64,000 nucleotides of DNA, taken from assembly GCA_964036315.1 (NCBI GenBank), contig OZ038479.1, positions 62,855,304 to 62,919,303 of the forward strand, read 5' to 3'. Source of the stretch: Acanthosepion esculentum (taxonomy: Eukaryota > Mollusca > Cephalopoda > Sepiida > Sepiidae). Positions 24,481-39,428 of the stretch are shown one piece after another. The notes beneath the pieces are model-generated. The model had not been told where the DNA came from. It was given only the letters and a program-made list of their open reading frames with translations, and did not search any database. The position numbers were made by a program, and so were the translations under genes. The first letter of the stretch is position 1; every line of letters starts with the position of its first letter.

Positions 24481-26278
24481 TCTATAGAAAAGGAAGAAAA
24501 CAAATGAAAATATTGCATATTTTGATATTTTTCAATTAAAAAGTTTAGAAAAGAAATGAAAATATTGCATATTTTGATATTTTTCAATTGAAAAGGAAGA
24601 AAACAAATAAAAATATTGCATATTTTCGTATTTTTCAATTGAAAAAGAAGAAAACAAATAAAAATATTGTATATTTTGATATTTTCCAATTGAAAAGGAA
24701 GAAAACAAATAAAAATATTGCATATTTTGATATTTTTCAATTGAAAAGGAAGAAAACAAATGAAAATATTGCCTATTTCGACATTTTTCAATAGAAAAGG
24801 AAGAAAACAAGTGAAAATATTGCATATTTTGATATTTTTCAATTGAAAAGGAAGAAAACAAATGAAAATATTGCATATTTTGATATTTTTCAATTAAAAA
24901 GTTTAGAAAAGAAATGAAAATATTGCATATTTTGATATTTTTCACTTGAAAAGGAAGAAAACAAATAAAAATATTGCATATTTTCATATTTATCAATTGA
25001 AAAGGAAGAAAACAAATGAAAATATTGCATATTTTGATATTTTCCAATTGAAAAGGAAGAAAACAAATGAAAATATTGCATATTTTGATATTTTTCAATT
25101 GAAAAGGAAGAAAACAAATGAAAATATTGCAGATTTTGATATTTTTCAATAGAAAAGGAAGAAAACAAATGAAAATATTGCATATTTTGATATTTTGCAA
25201 TAGAAAAGGAAGAAAACAAATGAAAATATTACATATTTTGATATTTTGACATAGAAAAGGAAGAAAAGAAATGAAAATATTGCATATTTGATGTTTTTCA
25301 ATTGAAAAGGAAGAAAACAAATGAATATATTGCATATTTTGATATTTTTCAATTGAAAAGGATGTTAACAAATGAAAATATTGTATATTTTGATCCTTTT
25401 CAAATAAAAATGGTGAATACAAATGAAAATATTGCATATTTTTATCTTTTTCAATTGAAAAGTTAAAAAAAAAATGAAAATATTACATATTTTGATCTTT
25501 TTCAATTGAAAAGGAAGAAAACAAATGAAAATATTGTATATTTTGATATTTTCTATAGAAAAGGAAGAAAACAAATGAAAATATTGCATATTTTGATATT
25601 TTTCAATTAAAAAGTTTAGAAAAGAAATGAAAATATTGCATATTTTGATATTTTTCAATTGAAAAGGAAGAAAACAAATAAAAATATTGCATATTTTCGT
25701 ATTTTTCAATTGAAAAGGAAGAAAACAAATAAAAATATTGTATATTTTGATATTTTCCAATTGAAAAGGAAGAAAACAAATAAAAATATTGCATATTTTG
25801 ATATTTTTCAATTGAAAAGGAAGAAAACAAATGAAAATATTGCCTATTTTGATATTTTTCAATAGAAAAGGAAGAAAACAAGTGAAAATATTGCATATTT
25901 TGATATTTTTCAATTGAAAAGGAAGAAAACAAATGAAAATATTGCATATTTTGATATTTTTCAATTAAAAAGTTTAGAAAAGAAATGAAAATATTGCATA
26001 TTTTGATATTTTTCACTTGAAAAGGAAGAAAACAAATAAAAATATTGCATATTTTCATATTTATCAATTGAAAAGGAAGAAAACAAATGAAAATATTGCA
26101 TATTTTGATATTTTCCAATTGAAAAGGAAGAAAACAAATGAAAATATTGCATATTTTGATATTTTTCAATTGAAAAGGAAGAAAACAAATGAAAATATTG
26201 CAGATTTTGATATTTTTCAATAGAAAAGGAAGAAAACAAATGAAAATATTGCATATTTTGATATTTTGCAATAGAAAA
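24481..26278 (+). repeat. 1,071-bp (21-monomer) sub-units, first set
   Basis: Exactly 21 x 51 bp. The first unit runs from the TCTATAG junction at 24,481 to the same junction at 25,552; the second is cut at about 26,278 by the junction of the 5,915-bp unit. Marker monomers at 24,534, 24,892, 25,605 and 25,963 give spacings of 358 and 713 bp (7 monomers plus one base, 14 minus one). A TTTCTATAG in place of TTTTTCTATAG marks unit 2. Confidence 0.8.
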
Positions 26279-29200
26279 GGAAGAAAACAAATAAAAATGT
26301 TGCATATTTTCGTATTTTTCAATTGAAAAGGAAGAAAACAAATAAAAATATTGTATATTTTGATATTTTCCAATTGAAAAGGAAGAAAACAAATAAAAAT
26401 ATTGCATATTTTGATATTTTTCAATTGAAAAGGAAGAAAACAAATGAAAATATTGCCTATTTTGATATTTTTCAATAGAAAAGGAAGAAAACAAGTGAAA
26501 ATATTGCATATTTTGATATTTTTCAATTGAAAAGGAAGAAAACAAATGAAAATATTGCATATTTTGATATTTTTCAATAGAAAAGGAAGAAAACAAATGA
26601 AAATATTGCATATGTTGATATTTTTCAATAGAAACGGAAGAAAACAAATGAAAATATTGCATATTTTGATATTTGGCAATAGAAAAGGAAGAAAACAATT
26701 GAAAATATTGCATATTTTGATATTTTGCAATAGAAAAGGAAGAAAACAAATGAAAATATTGTATATTTTGATCCTTTTCAAATGAAAATGCTGAATACAA
26801 ATGAAAATATTGCATATTTTGATCTTTTTCAATTGAAAAGTTAGAAAACAAATGAATATATTGCATATTTTGGTCTTTTTCAATAGAAAAGTAAGAAAAC
26901 AAATGAAAATATTGCATATTTTCATATTTTTCAATAGAAAAGGAGGAAAACAAATGAAAATATTGCATATTTTGATAGTATACAATTAAAAAGTTTAGAA
27001 AAGAAATGAAAATATTGCATATCTTGATATTTTTCAATTGAAAAGGAAGAAAACAAATAAAAATATTGCATATTTTCATATTTATCAAATGAAAAGGAAG
27101 AAAACAAATGAAAATATTGCATATTTTGATATTTTCCAATTGAAAAGGAAGAAAACAAATGAAAATATTGCATATTTTGATTTTTTTCAATAGAAAAGGA
27201 AGAAAACAAATGAAAATATTGCATATTTTGTTATTTTTCAATAGAAAAGGATGAAAACAAATGAAAATATTGCATATTTTGATATTTTTCAATAGAAAAG
27301 GAAGAAAACAAATGAAAATATTGTATATTTTGATCCTTTTCAAATGAAAGTGCTGAATACAAATGAAAATATTGCATATTTTGATCTTTTTCAATTGAAA
27401 AGGAAGAAAACAAATGAAAATATTGCATATTTTGATATTTTTCAATAGAAAAGGAGGAAAACAAATGAAAATATTGCATATTTTGATATTTTTCAATAAA
27501 AAATTCTGAAAACAAATGAAAATATTGCATATTTTGATATTTTACAATTGAAAAGGAAGAAAACAAATGAAAATATTGCATATTTTGATATTTTTCAATT
27601 AAAAAGTTTAGAAAAGAATTAAAATATTGCATATTTTGATATTTTTCAATTGAAAAGTAAGAAAACAAATAAAAATATTGCATATTTTCATATGTTTCCA
27701 TTGAAAAATAAGAAAACAAAGGAAAATATTGCATATTTTGATATTTACCAATTGAAAAGGAAGAAAACAAATGAAAATATTGCATATTTTGATATTTTTC
27801 AATTGAAAAATAAGAAAACAAATGAAAATATTGCATATTTTGATATTTTTCAATTGAAAAGGAAGAAAACAAATGAAAATATTGCATATTTTGATATTTT
27901 TCAATAGAAAAGGAAGAAAACAAATGAAAATATTGCATATTTTGATGTTTGTCAATTGAAAAGGAAGAAAACAAATGAAAATATTGCATATTGTGATATT
28001 TTTCAATTAAAAAGTTTAGAAAAGAAATGAAAATATTGCATCTTTTGATATTTTTCAATTGAAAAGGAAGAAACAAATAAAAATATTGCATATTTTCGTA
28101 TTTTTCAATTGAAAAGGAAGAAAACAAATGAAAATATTGCATATTTTGATATTTTCCACTTGAAAAGGGAGAAAACAAATAAAAATATTGCATATTTTGA
28201 TATTTTTCAATTGAAAAGGAAGAAAACAAAAGAAAATATTGCCTATTTTGATAGTTTTCAATAGAAAAGGAAGAAAACAAATGAAAATATTGCCTATTTT
28301 GATATTTTTCAATTGAAAAGGAAGAAAACAAATGAAAATATTGCATATTTTGATATTTTTCAATAGAAAAGGAAGAAAACAAATGAAAATATTGCATATG
28401 TTGATATTTTTCAATAGAAACGGAAGAAAACAAATGAAAATATTGCATATTTTGATATTTGGCAATAGAAAAGGAAGAAAACAATTGAAAATATTGCATA
28501 TTTTGATATTTTGCAATAGAAAAGGAAGAAAACAAAAGAAAATATTGTATATTTTGATCCTTTTCAAATGAAAATGCTGAATACAAATGAAAATATTGCA
28601 TATTTTGATCTTTTTCAATTGAAAAGTTAGAAAACAAATGAATATATTGCATATTTTGGTCTTTTTCAATTGAAAAGGAAGAAAACAAATGAAAATATTG
28701 CATATTTTGATATTTTTCAATTGAAAAGGAAGAAAAACAATGAAAATATTGCATATTTTCATATTTTTCAATAGAAAAAAAGGAAAACAAATGAAAATAT
28801 TGCATATTTTGATATTTTTCTATAGAAAAGGAAGAAAACAAAGGAAAATATTGCATATTTTGATATTTTTCAATTAAAAAGTTTAGAACAGAAATGAAAA
28901 TATTGCATATTTTGATATTTTTCAATTGAAAAGGAAGAAAACAAATAAAAATATTGAATATTTTCCTATTTTTCAATTGAAAAGGAAGAAAACAAATGAA
29001 AATATTGCCTATTTTGATATTTTCCAATTGAAAATGAAGAAAGCAAATAAAAATATTGCATATTTTGATATTTCAATTGAAAAGGAAGAAAACAAATGAA
29101 AATATTGTATATTTTGATATTTTTCAATTGAAAAGGAAGAAAACAAATGAAAATATTGCATATTTTGATATTTTTCAATAGAAAAGGCGGAAAACAAATG

Positions 29201-32193
29201 AAAATATTGCATATTTTGATATTTTTTCATAGAAAATTCTGAAAACAAATGTAAATATTGTATATTTTGATATTTATCAATTGAAAAGAAAGAAAACAAA
29301 TGAAAATATTGCATATTTTGATATTTTTCAATAGAAAAGGAAGAAAACAAATGAAAATATTGAATATTTTGATATTTTTCAATATAAAAGGAAGAAAACA
29401 AAGGAAAATATTGTATATTTTGATCCTTTTCAAATGAAAATGCTGCATACAAATGAAAATATTCATATTTTGATCTTTTTCAATTGAAAAGTTAGAAAAC
29501 AAATGAATATATTGCATATTTTGGTCTTTTTCAATTGAAAAGTTAGAAAACAAATGAATATATTGCATATTTTGGTCTTTTTCAATTGAAAAGGAAGAAA
29601 ACAAATGAAAATATTGCATATTTTGATATTTTTCAATTGAAAAGGAAGAAAAACAATGAAAATATTGCATATTTTCATATTTTTCAATAGAAAAAAGGAA
29701 AACAAATGAAAATATTGCATATTTTGATAGTATTCAATTAAAAAGTTTAGAAAAGAAATAAAAATATTGCATATTTTGATATTTTTCAATTGAAAAGGAA
29801 GAAAACAAATGAAAATATTGCATATTTTCATATTTATCAATTGAAAAGGAAGAAAACAAATGAAAATATTGCATATTTTGATATTTTCCAATTGAAAAGG
29901 AAGAAAACAAATGAAAATATTGCATATTTTGATATTTTTCAATTGAAAAGGAAGAAAACAAATGAAAATATTGCAGATTTTGATATTTTGCTATAGAAAG
30001 GAAGAAAACAAATGAAAATATTACATATTTTGATATTTTGAAATAGAAAAGGAAGAAAACAAATGAAAATATTGCATATTTTGATGTTTTTCAATTGAAA
30101 AGGAAGAAAACAAATGAAAATATTGCATATTTTGATATTTTTCAATTGAAAAGGAAGTTAACAAATGAAAATATTGTATATTTTGATCCTTTTCAAATGA
30201 AAATGCTGAATACAAATGAAAATATTGCATATTTTGATCTTTTTCAATTGAAAAGTTAAAAAAAAATGAAAATATTGCATATTTTGATCTTTTTCAATTG
30301 AAAAGTTAGAAAACAAATGGAAATATTGCATATTTTGATATATTTCAATTGAAAAGGAAGAAAACAAATGAAAATATTGCATATTTTGATATTTTTCTAT
30401 AGAAAAGGAAGAAAACAAATGAAAATATTGCATATTTTGATATTTTTCAATTAAAAAGTTTAGAAAAGAAATGAAAATATTGCATATTTTGATATTTTTC
30501 AATTGAAAAGGAAGAAAACAAATAAAAATATTGCATATTTTCGTATTTTTCAATTGAAAAAGAAGAAAACAAATAAAAATATTGTATATTTTGATATTTT
30601 CCAATTGAAAAGGAAGAAAACAAATAAAAATATTGCATATTTTGATATTTTTCAATTGAAAAGGAAGAAAACCAATGAAAATATTGCCTATTTTGACATT
30701 TTTCAATAGAAAAGGAAGAAAACAAGTGAAAATATTGCATATTTTGATATTTTTCAATTGAAAAGGAAGAAAACAAATGAAAATATTGCATATTTTGATA
30801 TTTTTCAATTAAAAAGTTTAGAAAAGAAATGAAAATATTGCATATTTTGATATTTTTCACTTGAAAAGGAAGAAAACAAATAAAAATATTGCATATTTTC
30901 ATATTTATCAATTGAAAAGGAAGAAAACAAATGAAAATATTGCATATTTTGATATTTTCCAATTGAAAAGGAAGAAAACAAATGAAAATATTGCATATTT
31001 TGATATTTTTCAATTGAAAAGGAAGAAAACAAATGAAAATATTGCAGATTTTGATATTTTTCAATAGAAAAGGAAGAAAACAAATGAAAATATTGCATAT
31101 TTTGATATTTTGCAATAGAAAAGGAAGAAAACAAATGAAAATATTACATATTTTGATATTTTGACATAGAAAAGGAAGAAAAGAAATGAAAATATTGCAT
31201 ATTTGATGTTTTTCAATTGAAAAGGAAGAAAACAAATGAATATATTGCATATTTTGATATTTTTCAATTGAAAAGGATGTTAACAAATGAAAATATTGTA
31301 TATTTTGATCCTTTTCAAATAAAAATGGTGAATACAAATGAAAATATTGCATATTTTTATCTTTTTCAATTGAAAAGTTAAAAAAAAAATGAAAATATTA
31401 CATATTTTGATCTTTTTCAATTGAAAAGGAAGAAAACAAATGAAAATATTGTATATTTTGATATTTTCTATAGAAAAGGAAGAAAACAAATGAAAATATT
31501 GCATATTTTGATATTTTTCAATTAAAAAGTTTAGAAAAGAAATGAAAATATTGCATATTTTGATATTTTTCAATTGAAAAGGAAGAAAACAAATAAAAAT
31601 ATTGCATATTTTCGTATTTTTCAATTGAAAAGGAAGAAAACAAATAAAAATATTGTATATTTTGATATTTTCCAATTGAAAAGGAAGAAAACAAATAAAA
31701 ATATTGCATATTTTGATATTTTTCAATTGAAAAGGAAGAAAACAAATGAAAATATTGCCTATTTTGATATTTTTCAATAGAAAAGGAAGAAAACAAGTGA
31801 AAATATTGCATATTTTGATATTTTTCAATTGAAAAGGAAGAAAACAAATGAAAATATTGCATATTTTGATATTTTTCAATTAAAAAGTTTAGAAAAGAAA
31901 TGAAAATATTGCATATTTTGATATTTTTCACTTGAAAAGGAAGAAAACAAATAAAAATATTGCATATTTTCATATTTATCAATTGAAAAGGAAGAAAACA
32001 AATGAAAATATTGCATATTTTGATATTTTCCAATTGAAAAGGAAGAAAACAAATGAAAATATTGCATATTTTGATATTTTTCAATTGAAAAGGAAGAAAA
32101 CAAATGAAAATATTGCAGATTTTGATATTTTTCAATAGAAAAGGAAGAAAACAAATGAAAATATTGCATATTTTGATATTTTGCAATAGAAAA
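26279..32193 (+). repeat. 5,915-bp higher-order unit, copy 2
   Basis: Near-identical tandem copy of 20,364-26,278, with matching marks near 29,065, 29,220, 29,460 and 30,155. The similarity to the following DNA continues past 32,193 because the 1,071-bp sub-unit is repeated once more, to about 32,536. A near-exact 5.9-kb duplication in an AT-rich satellite is either a very recent amplification or an assembly expansion. Confidence 0.85.
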
Positions 32194-32536
32194 GGAAGAA
32201 AACAAATGAAAATATTACATATTTTGATATTTTGACATAGAAAAGGAAGAAAAGAAATGAAAATATTGCATATTTGATGTTTTTCAATTGAAAAGGAAGA
32301 AAACAAATGAATATATTGCATATTTTGATATTTTTCAATTGAAAAGGATGTTAACAAATGAAAATATTGTATATTTTGATCCTTTTCAAATAAAAATGGT
32401 GAATACAAATGAAAATATTGCATATTTTTATCTTTTTCAATTGAAAAGTTAAAAAAAAAATGAAAATATTACATATTTTGATCTTTTTCAATTGAAAAGG
32501 AAGAAAACAAATGAAAATATTGTATATTTTGATATT
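30396..32536 (+). repeat. 1,071-bp (21-monomer) sub-units, second set
   Basis: Two complete units in the second 5,915-bp copy, joined near 31,467, with the same TCTATAG junction, the 358/713-bp marker spacing, GGATGTTAACAAATG (31,275 and 32,346) and a GTTAAAAAAAAAATG monomer after GGTGAATAC. The second unit is complete here but truncated in the first 5,915-bp copy. Confidence 0.78.
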
Positions 32537-35500
32537 TTTCAATAGAAAAGGAAGAAAACAAATGAAAATATTGTATATTTTGATCCTTTTCAAATGAAAG
32601 TGCTGAATACAAATGAAAATATTGCATATTTTGATCTTTTTCAATTGAAAAGTTTGAAAACAAATGAAAATATTGCATATTTTGATATTTTTCAATTGAA
32701 AAGGAAGAAAACAAATGAAAATATTGCATATTTTGATATTTTTCAATAGAAAAGGAAGAAAACAAATGAAAATATTGCATATGTTGATATTTTTCAATAG
32801 AAACGGAAGAAAACAAATGAAAATATTGCATATTTTGATATTTGGCAATAGAAAAGGAAGAAAACAATTGAAAATATTGCATATTTTGATATTTTGCAAT
32901 AGAAAAGGAAGAAAACAAATGAAAATATTGTATATTTTGATCCTTTTCAAATGAAAATGCTGAATACAAATGAAAATATTGCATATTTTGATCTTTTTCA
33001 ATTGAAAAGTTAGAAAACAAATGAATATATTGCATATTTTGGTCTTTTTCAATAGAAAAGTAAGAAAACAAATGAAAATATTGCATATTTTCATATTTTT
33101 CAATAGAAAAGGAGGAAAACAAATGAAAATATTGCATATTTTGTTATTTTTCAATAGAAAAGGATGAAAACAAATGAAAATATTGCATATTTTGATATTT
33201 TTCAATAGAAAAGGAAGAAAACAAATGAAAATATTGTATATTTTGATCCTTTTCAAATGAAAGTGCTGAATACAAATGAAAATATTGCATATTTTGATCT
33301 TTTTCAATTGAAAAGGAAGAAAACAAATGAAAATATTGCATATTTTGATATTTTTCAATAGAAAAGGAGGAAAACAAATGAAAATATTGCATATTTTGAT
33401 ATTTTTCAATAAAAAATTCTGAAAACAAATGAAAATATTGCATATTTTGATATTTTACAATTGAAAAGGAAGAAAACAAATGAAAATATTGCATATTTTG
33501 ATATTTTTCAATTAATAAGTTTAGAAAAGAATTAAAATATTGCATATTTTGATATTTTTCAATTGAAAAGTAAGAAAACAAATAAAAATATTGCATATTT
33601 TCATATGTTTCCATTGAAAAATAAGAAAACAAAGGAAAATATTGCATATTTTGATATTTACCAATTGAAAAGGAAGAAAACAAATGAAAATATTGCATAT
33701 TTTGATATTTTTCAATTGAAAAATAAGAAAACAAATGAAAATATTGCATATTTTGATATTTTTCAATTGAAAAGTTAGAAAACAAATGGAAATAATGCAT
33801 ATTTTGATATATTTCAATTGAAAAGGAAGAAAACAAATGAAAATATTGCATATTTTGATATTTTTCAATTAAAAAGTTTAGAAAAGAAATGAAAATATTG
33901 CATCTTTTGATATTTTTCAATTGAAAAGGAAGAAAACAAATAAAAATGTTGCATATTTTCGTATTTTTCAATTGAAAAGGAAGAAAACAAATGAAAATAT
34001 TGCATATTTTGATATTTTCCACTTGAAAAGGGAGAAAACAAATAAAAATATTGCATATTTTGATATTTTTCAATTGAAAAGGAAGAAAACAAAAGAAAAT
34101 ATTGCCTATTTTGATAGTTTTCAATAGAAAAGGAAGAAAACAAATGAAAATATTGCCTATTTTGATATTTTTCAATTGAAAAGGAAGAAAACAAATGAAA
34201 ATATTGCATATTTTGATATTTTTCAATTGAAAAGGAAGAAAACAAAAGAAAATATTGCCTATTTTGATAGTTTTCAATAGAAAAGGAAGAAAACAAATGA
34301 AAATATTGCCTATTTTGATATTTTTCAATTGAAAAGGAAGAAAACAAATGAAAATATTGCATATTTTGATATTTGTCAATAGAAAAGGAAGAAAACAAAT
34401 GAAAATATTGCATATTTTGATATTTTGCAATGGAAAAAGAAGAAAACAAATGAAAATATTGCATATTTTGATATTTGGCAATAGAAAAGGAAGAAAACAA
34501 TTGAAAATATTGCATATTTTGATATTTTGCAATAGAAAAGGAAGAAAACAAAAGAAAATATGGTATATTTTGATCCTTTTCAAATGAAAATGCTGAATAC
34601 AAATGAAAATATTGCATATTTTGATCTTTTTCAATTGAAAAGTTAGAAAACAAATGAATATATTGCATATTTTGGTCTTTTTCAATTGAAAAGGAAGAAA
34701 ACAAATGAAAATATTGCATATTTTGATATTTTTCAATTGAAAAGGAAGAAAAACAATGAAAATATTGCATATTTTCATATTTTTCAATAGACAAAAAGGA
34801 AAACAAATGAAAATATTGCATATTTTGATATTTTTCTATAGAAAAGGAAGAAAACAAAGGAAAATATTGCATATTTTGATATTTTTCAATTAAAAAGTTT
34901 AGAACAGAAATGAAAATATTGCATATTTTGATATTTTTCAATTGAAAAGGAAGAAAACAAATAAAAATATTGAATATTTTCCTATTTTTCAATTGAAAAG
35001 GAAGAAAACAAATGAAAATATTGCCTATTTTGATATTTTCCAATTGAAAATGAAGAAAGCAAATAAAAATATTGCATATTTTGATATTTCAATTGAAAAG
35101 GAAGAAAACAAATGAAAATATTGTATATTTTGATATTTTTCAATTGAAAAGGAAGAAAACAAATGAAAATATTGCATATTTTGATATTTTTCAATAGAAA
35201 AGGCGGAAAACAAATGAAAATATTGCATATTTTGATATTTTTTCATAGAAAATTCTGAAAACAAATGTAAATATTGTATATTTTGATATTTATCAATTGA
35301 AAAGAAAGAAAACAAATGAAAATATTGCATATTTTGATATTTTTCAATAGAAAAGGAAGAAAACAAATGAAAATATTGAATATTTTGATATTTTTCAATA
35401 TAAAAGGAAGAAAACAAATGAAAATATTGTATATTTTGATCCTTTTCAAATGAAAATGCTGCATACAAATGAAAATATTCATATTTTGATCTTTTTCAAT

Positions 35501-38500
35501 TGAAAAGTTAGAAAACAAATGAATATATTGCATATTTTGGTCTTTTTCAATTGAAAAGTGAGAAAACAAATGAATATATTGCATATTTTGGTCTTTTTCA
35601 ATTGAAAAGGAAGAAAACAAATGAAAATATTGCATATTTTGATATTTTTCAATTGAAAAGGAAGAAAAACAATGAAAATATTGCATATTTTCATATTTTT
35701 CAATAGAAAAAAGGAAAACAAATGAAAATATTGCATATTTTGATAGTATTCAATTAAAAAGTTTAGAAAAGAAATAAAAATATTGCATATTTTGATATTT
35801 TTCAATTGAAAAGGAAGAAAACAAATGAAAATATTGCATATTTTCATATTTATCAATTGAAAAGGAAGAAAACAAATGAAAATATTGCATATTTTGATAT
35901 TTTCCAATTGAAAAGGAAGAAAACAAATGAAAATATTGCATATTTTGATATTTTTCAATTGAAAAGGAAGAAAACAAATGAAAATATTGCAGATTTTGAT
36001 ATTTTGCTATAGAAAAGGAAGAAAACAAATGAAAATATTACATATTTTGATATTTTGAAATAGAAAAGGAAGAAAACAAATGAAAATATTGCATATTTTG
36101 ATGTTTTTCAATTGAAAAGGAAGAAAACAAATGAAAATATTGCATATTTTGATATTTTTCAATTGAAAAGGAAGTTAACAAATGAAAATATTGTATATTT
36201 TGATCCTTTTCAAATGAAAATGCTGAATACAAATGAAAATATTGCATATTTTGATCTTTTTCAATTGAAAAGTTAAAAAAAAAATGAAAATATTGCATAT
36301 TTTGATCTTTTTCAATTGAAAAGTTAGAAAACAAATGGAAATATTGCATATTTTGATATATTTCAATTGAAAAGGAAGAAAACAAATGAAAATATTGCAT
36401 ATTTTGATATTTTTCTATAGAAAAGGAAGAAAACAAATGAAAATATTGCATATTTTGATATTTTCAATTAAAAAGTTTAGAAAAGAAATGAAAATATTGC
36501 ATATTTTGATATTTTTCAATTGAAAAGGAAGAAAACAAATAAAAATATTGCATATTTTCGTATTTTTCAATTGAAAAGGAAGAAAACAAATAAAAATATT
36601 GTATTTTTTGATATTTTCCAATTGAAAAGGAAGAAAACAAATAAAAATATTGCATATTTTGATATTTTTCAATTGAAAAGGAAGAAAACAAATGAAAATA
36701 TTGCCTATTTTGACATTTTTCAATAGAAAAGGAAGAAAACAAGTGAAAATATTGCATATTTTGATATTTTTCAATTGAAAAGGAAGAAAACAAATGAAAA
36801 TATTGCATATTTTGATATTTTTCAATTAAAAAGTTTAGAAAAGAAATGAAAATATTGCATATTTTGATATTTTTCACTTGAAAAGGAAGAAAACAAATAA
36901 AAATATTGCATATTTTCATATTTATCAATTGAAAAGGAAGAAAACAAATGAAAATATTGCATATTTTGATATTTTCCAATTGAAAAGGAAGAAAACAAAT
37001 GAAAATATTGCATATTTTGATATTTTTCAATTGAAAAGGAAGAAAACAAATGAAAATATTGCAGATTTTGATATTTTTCAATAGAAAAGTTAGAAAACAA
37101 ATGAAAATATTGCATATTTTGATATTTTGCAATAGAAAAGGAAGAAAACAAATGAAAATATTACATATTTTGATATTTTGACATAGAAAAGGAAGAAAAG
37201 AAATGAAAATATTGCATATTTGATGTTTTTCAATTGAAAAGGAAGAAAACAAATGAATATATTGCATATTTTGATATTTTTCAATTGAAAAGGATGTTAA
37301 CAAATGAAAATATTGTATATTTTGATCCTTTTCAAATAAAAATGGTGAATACAAATGAAAATATTGCATATTTTTATCTTTTTCAATTGAAAAGTTAAAA
37401 AAAAAATGAAAATATTACATATTTTGATTTTTTCAATTGAAAAGGAAGAAAACAAATGAAAATATTGTATATTTTGATATTTTTCTATAGAAAAGGAAGA
37501 AAACAAATGAAAATATTGCATATTTTGATATTTTTCAATTAAAAAGTTTAGAAAAGAAATGAAAATATTGCATATTTTGATATTTTTCAATTGAAAAGGA
37601 AGAAAACAAATAAAAATATTGCATATTTTCGTATTTTTCAATTGAAAAGGAAGAAAACAAATAAAAATATTGTATATTTTGATATTTTCCAATTGAAAAG
37701 GAAGAAAACAAATAAAAATATTGCATATTTTGATATTTTTCAATTGAAAAGGAAGAAAACAAATGAAAATATTGCCTATTTTGATATTTTTCAATAGAAA
37801 AGGAAGAAAACAAGTGAAAATATTGCATATTTTGATATTTTTCAATTGAAAAGGAAGAAAACAAATGAAAATATTGCATATTTTGATATTTTTCAATTAA
37901 AAAGTTTAGAAAAGAAATGAAAATATTGCATATTTTGATATTTTTCACTTGAAAAGGAAGAAAACAAATAAAAATATTGCATATTTTCATATTTATCAAT
38001 TGAAAAGGAAGAAAACAAATGAAAATATTGCATATTTTGATATTTTCCAATTGAAAAGGAAGAAAACAAATGAAAATATTGCATATTTTGATATTTATCA
38101 ATTGAAAAGGAAGAAAACAAATGAAAATATTGCAGATTTTGATATTTTTCAATAGAAAAGGAAGAAAACAAATGAAAATATTGCATATTTTGATATTTTG
38201 CAATAGTAAAGGAAGAAAACAAATGAAAATATTACATATTTTGATATTTTGACATAGAAAAGGAAGAAAAGAAATGAAAATATTGCATATTTGATGTTTT
38301 TCAATTGAAAAGGAAGAAAACAAATGAATATATTGCATATTTTGATATTTTTCAATTGAAAAGGATGTTAACAAATGAAAATATTGTATATTTTGATCCT
38401 TTTCAAATAAAAATGGTGAATACAAATGAAAATATTGCATATTTTTATCTTTTTCAATTGAAAAGTTAAAAAAAAATGAAAATATTACATATTTTGATCT

Positions 38501-38690
38501 TTTTCAATTGAAAAGGAAGAAAACAAATGAAAATATTGTATATTTTGATATTTTTCAATAGAAAAGGAAGAAAACAAATGAAAATATTGTATATTTTGAT
38601 CCTTTTCAAATGAAAGTGCTGAATACAAATGAAAATATTGCATATTTCATCTTTTTCAATTGAAAAGTTTGAAAACAAATGAAAATATTG
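32194..38690 (+). repeat. Third, rearranged copy of the 5,915-bp unit
   Basis: Follows the same variant order with changing offsets from copy 2: 6,169 bp near 32,715, 5,913 near 33,144, 6,016 from 34,348 to 35,686 and 6,017 from 36,464 to 38,440. The block carrying GATAGTATACAATT and the marker monomer after it is missing near 33,135, and an extra block of about two monomers appears near 34,200-34,300. These are whole-monomer gains and losses as expected from unequal exchange. Confidence 0.78.
36414..38553 (+). repeat. 1,071-bp (21-monomer) sub-units, third set
   Basis: Two units joined near 37,484, matching 30,396-32,536 at about 6,017 bp. Marker monomers lie near 36,466, 36,824, 37,537 and 37,895. 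Small differences include a missing base in TTTTCAATTAAAAAG near 36,462 and TTTGATTTTTTCAATTG near 37,423. Confidence 0.78.
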
Positions 38691-39428
38691 CATATTTTGA
38701 TCTTTTTCAATTGAAAAGTTAGAAAACAAATGGAAATATTGCATATTTTGATATATTTCAATTGAAAAGGAAGAAAACAAATGAAAATATTGCATATTTT
38801 GATATTTTTCTATAGAAAAGGAAGAAAACAAATGAAAATATTGCATATTTTGATATTTTTCAATTAAAAAGTTTAGAAAAGAAATGAAAATATTGCATAT
38901 TTTGATATTTTTCAATTGAAAAGGAAGAAACCAAATAATAATATTGAATATTTTCGTATTTTTCAAATGAAAAGGAAGAAAACAAATGAAAATATTGCAT
39001 ATTTTGATTTTTTTAAATAAAAAAGGAAGAAAACAAATGAAAATATTGGGTATTTTGATCCTTTTCAAATGAAAATGCTGAATACTAATGAAAATATTGC
39101 ATATTTTGATCTTTTTCAATTGAAAAGTTAGAAAACAAATGAAAATATTGCATATTTTGATCTTTTTCAATTGAAAAGGAAGAAAACAAATAAAAATATT
39201 GCATATTTTGATATTTTCCAATTGAAAAGGAAGAAAACAAATAAAAATATTGCATATTTTGATATTTTTCAATTGAAAAGGAAGAAAACAAATGAAAATA
39301 TTGTCTATTTTGATATTTTTCAATAGAAAAGGAAGAAAACAAATGAAAATATTGCATATTTTCATATTTTTCAATAGAAAAGGTGGAAAACAAATGAAAA
39401 TATTGCATATTTTCATATTTTTCAATAG
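38691..39428 (+). repeat. Transition block between higher-order domains
   Basis: About 14 monomers with several private variants: CCAAATAATAATATTGAATATT near 38,931, TTTTTTTAAATAAAAAAGG near 39,008, ATTGGGTATTTTG near 39,044, GGTGGAAAAC near 39,382 and TTCTGTAAAC near 39,434. It does not align as a block with the domains on either side. Confidence 0.65.

Larger units (their letters stand above)
20364..26278 (+). repeat. 5,915-bp higher-order unit, copy 1
   Basis: One hundred and sixteen monomers minus one base. Every rare variant I followed reappears 5,915 bp later, including short monomers such as TTTGATATTTCAATTG near 23,150, GATATTTTTTCATAG near 23,305, AAAATATTCATATTTTG near 23,545 and GGAAGTTAAC near 24,240. 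The join to copy 2 falls where a TTTTGCAATAG monomer is followed by the AAAAATGTTGCATATTTTCG monomer, near 26,279. Only scattered substitutions separate the copies, for example near 24,665-24,780. Confidence 0.85.

Noticed and set aside
21316..29027. Two identical 598-codon minus-strand frames (21,316-23,112 and 27,231-29,027) as paralogous genes
   Set aside because: They are the same satellite register in two copies of the 5,915-bp unit. Their identity reflects DNA duplication, and flanking non-open sequence is equally conserved.
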